From contig NZ_CP151650.1 of the NCBI RefSeq assembly GCF_038397775.1, positions 3,782,001 through 3,846,000 of the forward strand: a DNA stretch of 64,000 nucleotides, written 5' to 3'. The DNA is from Pseudomonas sp. RC10 (GTDB lineage: Bacteria > Pseudomonadota > Gammaproteobacteria > Pseudomonadales > Pseudomonadaceae). Position 1 is the first letter of the stretch. Each line of letters begins with the position of its first letter. This document shows positions 61,235 through 64,000 of this stretch, in pieces. The notes under the pieces were generated by a model. That model saw only the letters and a program-made list of their open reading frames with translations, was not told the origin of the DNA and did not search any database. Both the position numbers and the translations under genes were made by a program.

Positions 61235-63103
61235 ATGCGTTTTGTTTTTTCATCGCTGATCGTTGCAACACTGGTCCTTGTCTCAGGTCTTCAATCCCTG
61301 TCCGCTGCACCTCAACACGCCCTGACCGTCTATGGTGAAGCTCCCCGCTACCCGGCCGATTTCAAACACTTCGACTACGTGAACCCGGATGCCCCAAAAG
61401 GCGGCAGCATGCGCCGGTCCGCACAGGAAATCGGTCAATACGATCACATCATGCCGTACCTCGACAAAGGCACCGGCGTGTCGCAAGTCAACGGCCTGCT
61501 CTACTCCCCGTTGGCGGTGAAATCCCTGGACGAGCCTTACACGGTTTACGGCCTGATCGCGGAAAAAATGGAGCGTGCACCGGACGGCATGTCGCTGCGC
61601 TTTTTCCTTAATCCCAAGGCACGTTTCTCCGACGGGACGACCATCACCGCTGAAGACGTGCGCTTTACCTATAACCTGCTGATGACTCAGGGCAGCCTGT
61701 CCTACCGCACCGAGTTCGGCGACGTAAAAGGCGTCGAGGTGGAATCGCCCACCCAGATCCGCTTTGACTTCAAGAGCAATGAAAGCCGGACCTTGCCGCT
61801 GGACCTGGCCTCGTTGCCGGTGTTCCCCGAGCATTACTGGAAAGACAAAGACTTCACCAACGGCGGCGGTTTCGATGTTCCCGTCGGCAGCGGACCGTAT
61901 CGGATCGGCAAGGTCGATCCAGGCCGCAGCATCACCTTCGAGCGTGACCCGAACTGGTGGGCGAAGGACCTGCCGGTGAATCGCGGGGTTTATAACTTCG
62001 ATCACTTCAGCGTCGAGTATTTCGGCGACATTGACGTCGCCCGCCAAGTGCTGCGCGGCGGCGGCTACGACTACAACCGCGAATATTCGGCCACTGGCTA
62101 TTCCATCCTGTATGACAGCCCGGCACTGACCGAGGGTCGTCTGCAACGCGCGCACCTGGCCAGAGGCGCCGTTCAAAGTTCGCAAGGCTTCGTGTTCAAC
62201 CTGGACCGGCCGAAATTCCAGGATCGCCGTGTGCGCCAGGCGCTGGCGATGCTGTGGGACTTCGAATGGACTAACAAGCAGATGATGCGCAACGTCTACG
62301 TGCGCCAGAACAGCTACTTCTCCAACAGCGACCTGGCGGCCACCCAGCTTCCCACCGAGTCTGAACTGAAAATTCTCGAACCGCTGCGTGGCCAGGTTCC
62401 TCCGGAAGTCTTTACCACGGTGTTCCAGACACCCAAGACCGACGGCACCGGTTTCATCCGAGACAAACAGTTGCAGGCGTTGGCGTTGCTGGAAGAAGCC
62501 GGCTGGATGCCGAAAGGCGACAAGCTGGTCAATGCCGAAAGCGAGCCGCTGAGTTTCACCTTCCTCAACGGCCAGAGCGGGTTCGAGAAGATTCTGCTGC
62601 CTTATAAGCGCAATCTGGCGCAGATTGGCGTCGATTTCGAGATCCGTCGCATCGATTCCGCGCAATACCTGAACCGGGTCATGGCGCGGGACTACGACAT
62701 GATCGTGACCGGCTACGGCGTCTCGACCTCCCCCGGCATGGAGCTGTACAACAATTTCGGTTCCAGTGTGGCGCGCGATTCCGGCTCCAGCAATTACATG
62801 GTGTTGCGTGACCCGGCGGTCGACACCCTGATCAACGGCCTCGCCAAAGCCGACACCAAACCGGCGATGGTCGATTACGCCCATGCGCTGGATCGGGTGC
62901 TGCAATGGGGCTTTTACTGGATTCCCAACTATTATCCGCCGGGCTCCTCAACCGTCTGGTGGAACCGCTTCGGCATCCCCAAAGTGCAGGCCAGCAACAG
63001 TGAAGCCATCGAGACTTGGTGGGAAATCAGCCCGCAGGCGCTGACCACCGAACAGTTCGCCCAGCAACGGGGCGCCTCGGCCATTCCTTCGGAGGTGAAG
63101 TAA
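61235..63103 (+). CDS. peptide ABC transporter binding protein, YejA type
   Basis: 622 residues from ATG 61235 (AGGA at 8 nt). Signal peptide ends near SLSA. Family 5 solute-binding protein with YejA features: [66 protein letters not shown]. It binds peptides or microcin-like compounds in the periplasm. Its TAA overlaps the permease ATG. Confidence 0.93.
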   Translation: MRFVFSSLIVATLVLVSGLQSLSAAPQHALTVYGEAPRYPADFKHFDYVNPDAPKGGSMRRSAQEIGQYDHIMPYLDKGTGVSQVNGLLYSPLAVKSLDEPYTVYGLIAEKMERAPDGMSLRFFLNPKARFSDGTTITAEDVRFTYNLLMTQGSLSYRTEFGDVKGVEVESPTQIRFDFKSNESRTLPLDLASLPVFPEHYWKDKDFTNGGGFDVPVGSGPYRIGKVDPGRSITFERDPNWWAKDLPVNRGVYNFDHFSVEYFGDIDVARQVLRGGGYDYNREYSATGYSILYDSPALTEGRLQRAHLARGAVQSSQGFVFNLDRPKFQDRRVRQALAMLWDFEWTNKQMMRNVYVRQNSYFSNSDLAATQLPTESELKILEPLRGQVPPEVFTTVFQTPKTDGTGFIRDKQLQALALLEEAGWMPKGDKLVNAESEPLSFTFLNGQSGFEKILLPYKRNLAQIGVDFEIRRIDSAQYLNRVMARDYDMIVTGYGVSTSPGMELYNNFGSSVARDSGSSNYMVLRDPAVDTLINGLAKADTKPAMVDYAHALDRVLQWGFYWIPNYYPPGSSTVWWNRFGIPKVQASNSEAIETWWEISPQALTTEQFAQQRGASAIPSEVK

Positions 63104-64000
63104 TGCTTGGCTACCTGACGCGACGCCTGCTGCTGATCATCCCGACGCTGCTGTGCATTTTGCTGGTGAACTTCTTCATCGTGCAGGCTGCGCCCGGCGG
63201 TCCGGTAGAACAGGCCATCGCCAAGCTCCAAGGCGTGGCGGGCGGCACCATCGGCGCGGGCCACACCGAAACCATGAACGTCGGTCAATCCCGCGCCAGC
63301 CGGGGTCTGGACCCCAAGCTGATCAAGGAAATCGAGCACCAATACGGCTTCGACAAGCCTTTGCATGAGCGTCTGTGGCTGATGCTGTCGAATTACGCAC
63401 GACTGGACTTCGGCAACAGCTTCTTTCGCGGCGCCAAGGTCACCGACCTGATCCTGCAAAAGATGCCGGTGTCGATTTCTCTCGGCCTGTGGGCGACGCT
63501 GATCACCTATCTTGTGTCGATCCCGCTGGGCATTCGCAAGGCGGTGAAACACGGCAGCCATTTCGACATCTGGAGCAGCACCGCGATCATCATCGGCTAC
63601 GCGATGCCCGCATTCCTGTTCGCCATGTTGCTGGTGGTGTTGTTCGCGGGAGGCACGTACCTGAACTGGTTCCCGATCCGGGGGCTGGTGTCGGAAAACT
63701 TCGATCAGATGACCACCTTGGGCAAGATCGCCGATTATTTCTGGCATTTGGTGCTGCCCGTCGCGTCGCTGGTGATCGGTGGTTTCGCGACGCTGACCAT
63801 TCTCACCAAGAACTCGTTTCTCAACGAAGTCACCCGCCAATACGTGGTCACGGCTCGGGCCAAGGGTCTGAGTGAACGCCGCGTGCTGTACGGACATGTG
63901 TTCCGCAACGCCATGCTGCTGGTGGTCGCGGGCATTCCACAGGCGTTTATCAGCGTGTTCTTTGCGGGTTCACTGATGATCGAGGTGATTTTCTCCCTTG
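63103..64000 (+). CDS. peptide ABC transporter permease, YejB type (truncated by window end)
   Basis: 299 codons are visible, open to the end. ATG 63103 overlaps the yejA stop (TAATG) with GGAGG at 7 nt. N-terminal [20 protein letters not shown] and the long periplasmic loop with [19 protein letters not shown] are YejB features; later helices and the EAA-like loop [20 protein letters not shown] follow. Partner of YejE and YejF, which should lie just beyond. Confidence 0.93.
   Translation, partial: MLGYLTRRLLLIIPTLLCILLVNFFIVQAAPGGPVEQAIAKLQGVAGGTIGAGHTETMNVGQSRASRGLDPKLIKEIEHQYGFDKPLHERLWLMLSNYARLDFGNSFFRGAKVTDLILQKMPVSISLGLWATLITYLVSIPLGIRKAVKHGSHFDIWSSTAIIIGYAMPAFLFAMLLVVLFAGGTYLNWFPIRGLVSENFDQMTTLGKIADYFWHLVLPVASLVIGGFATLTILTKNSFLNEVTRQYVVTARAKGLSERRVLYGHVFRNAMLLVVAGIPQAFISVFFAGSLMIEVIFSL

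Noticed and set aside
61283..62905. 540-codon frame antisense to the yejA-like gene
   Set aside because: Antisense shadow, low-complexity His/Gln/Arg composition.
62946..62990. second hrp box (GGAACC at 62948)
   Set aside because: It is inside a coding region and no CCACNNA follows at 15-16 nt.

Overview
The window reads as a Pseudomonas chromosome, most likely from the P. syringae group or a close plant-associated relative. Evidence for the genus is high-GC coding throughout, the gacA-uvrC-pgsA-tRNA-Gly-tRNA-Cys order, a TTG-started gacA, OprD-type porin, DUF2790 protein and REP-type palindromes ending in GTGGGAG/CTCCCAC or TAGGAGC. Evidence for the lineage is a consensus HrpL promoter (hrp box) in front of a harpin-like gene at 25.5-26.7 kb.

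Layout. 0-5 kb: a PAS-LuxR regulator and a minus-strand signalling group (small basic protein, KaiC-like ATPase, response regulator, hybrid kinase). 5-13.5 kb: an uptake and catabolism locus with an aminotransferase, an RpiR regulator behind a sigma-54 type promoter, a complete polar amino acid ABC transporter, an MmgE/PrpD protein, a ureohydrolase and a Rid protein; a guanidino or related nitrogen compound is the likely substrate. 13.6-21.5 kb: a lipid A or envelope remodelling region with an ArnF C-terminal remnant fused by ATGA overlap to a UDP-glucose dehydrogenase, a five-copy 240-bp tandem repeat array, an ArnT-like glycosyltransferase, an Ais-like phosphatase, a PAP2 phosphatase and an orphan sensor kinase. 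21.6-25.5 kb: MFS exporter, secreted alpha/beta hydrolase, DUF2790 protein and FAH-family enzyme. 25.5-26.7 kb: the HrpL-dependent harpin-like gene. 26.7-31.5 kb: LysR regulator and gcl-hyi-glxR (glyoxylate to glycerate). 31.5-41.5 kb: OprD porin, chemoreceptor, cytochrome b561, TPR protein, ECF sigma/anti-sigma pair, CopC-CopD, an unusual Ada protein and a RES-Xre toxin-antitoxin pair. 41.5-50.4 kb: YhdH/AcuI reductase with TetR repressor and twin operators, modABC with a ModE-like site, topoisomerase IB, and a UvrA-like ATPase. 50.5-55.5 kb: tRNA-Leu, a GNAT/DUF1778 toxin-antitoxin insertion, tRNA-Cys, tRNA-Gly, pgsA, uvrC, gacA. 55.6-64 kb: a divergent Xre/Cro-like pair, GNAT, nitrilase-family amidase, a DAHP synthase with an aromatic-residue leader peptide and attenuator, a P. 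fragi-type lipase, a parvulin, and the start of a yejAB-like peptide transporter that runs off the window.

The two strongest leads are the HrpL-controlled harpin-like protein, whose C-terminal domain I cannot assign, and the attenuation system of the DAHP synthase gene, where two successive aromatic-rich leader ORFs flank a strong terminator. Several small genes below usual ORF cut-offs (47, 50, 54 and 56 residues) are supported by ribosome binding sites and stop/start overlaps.
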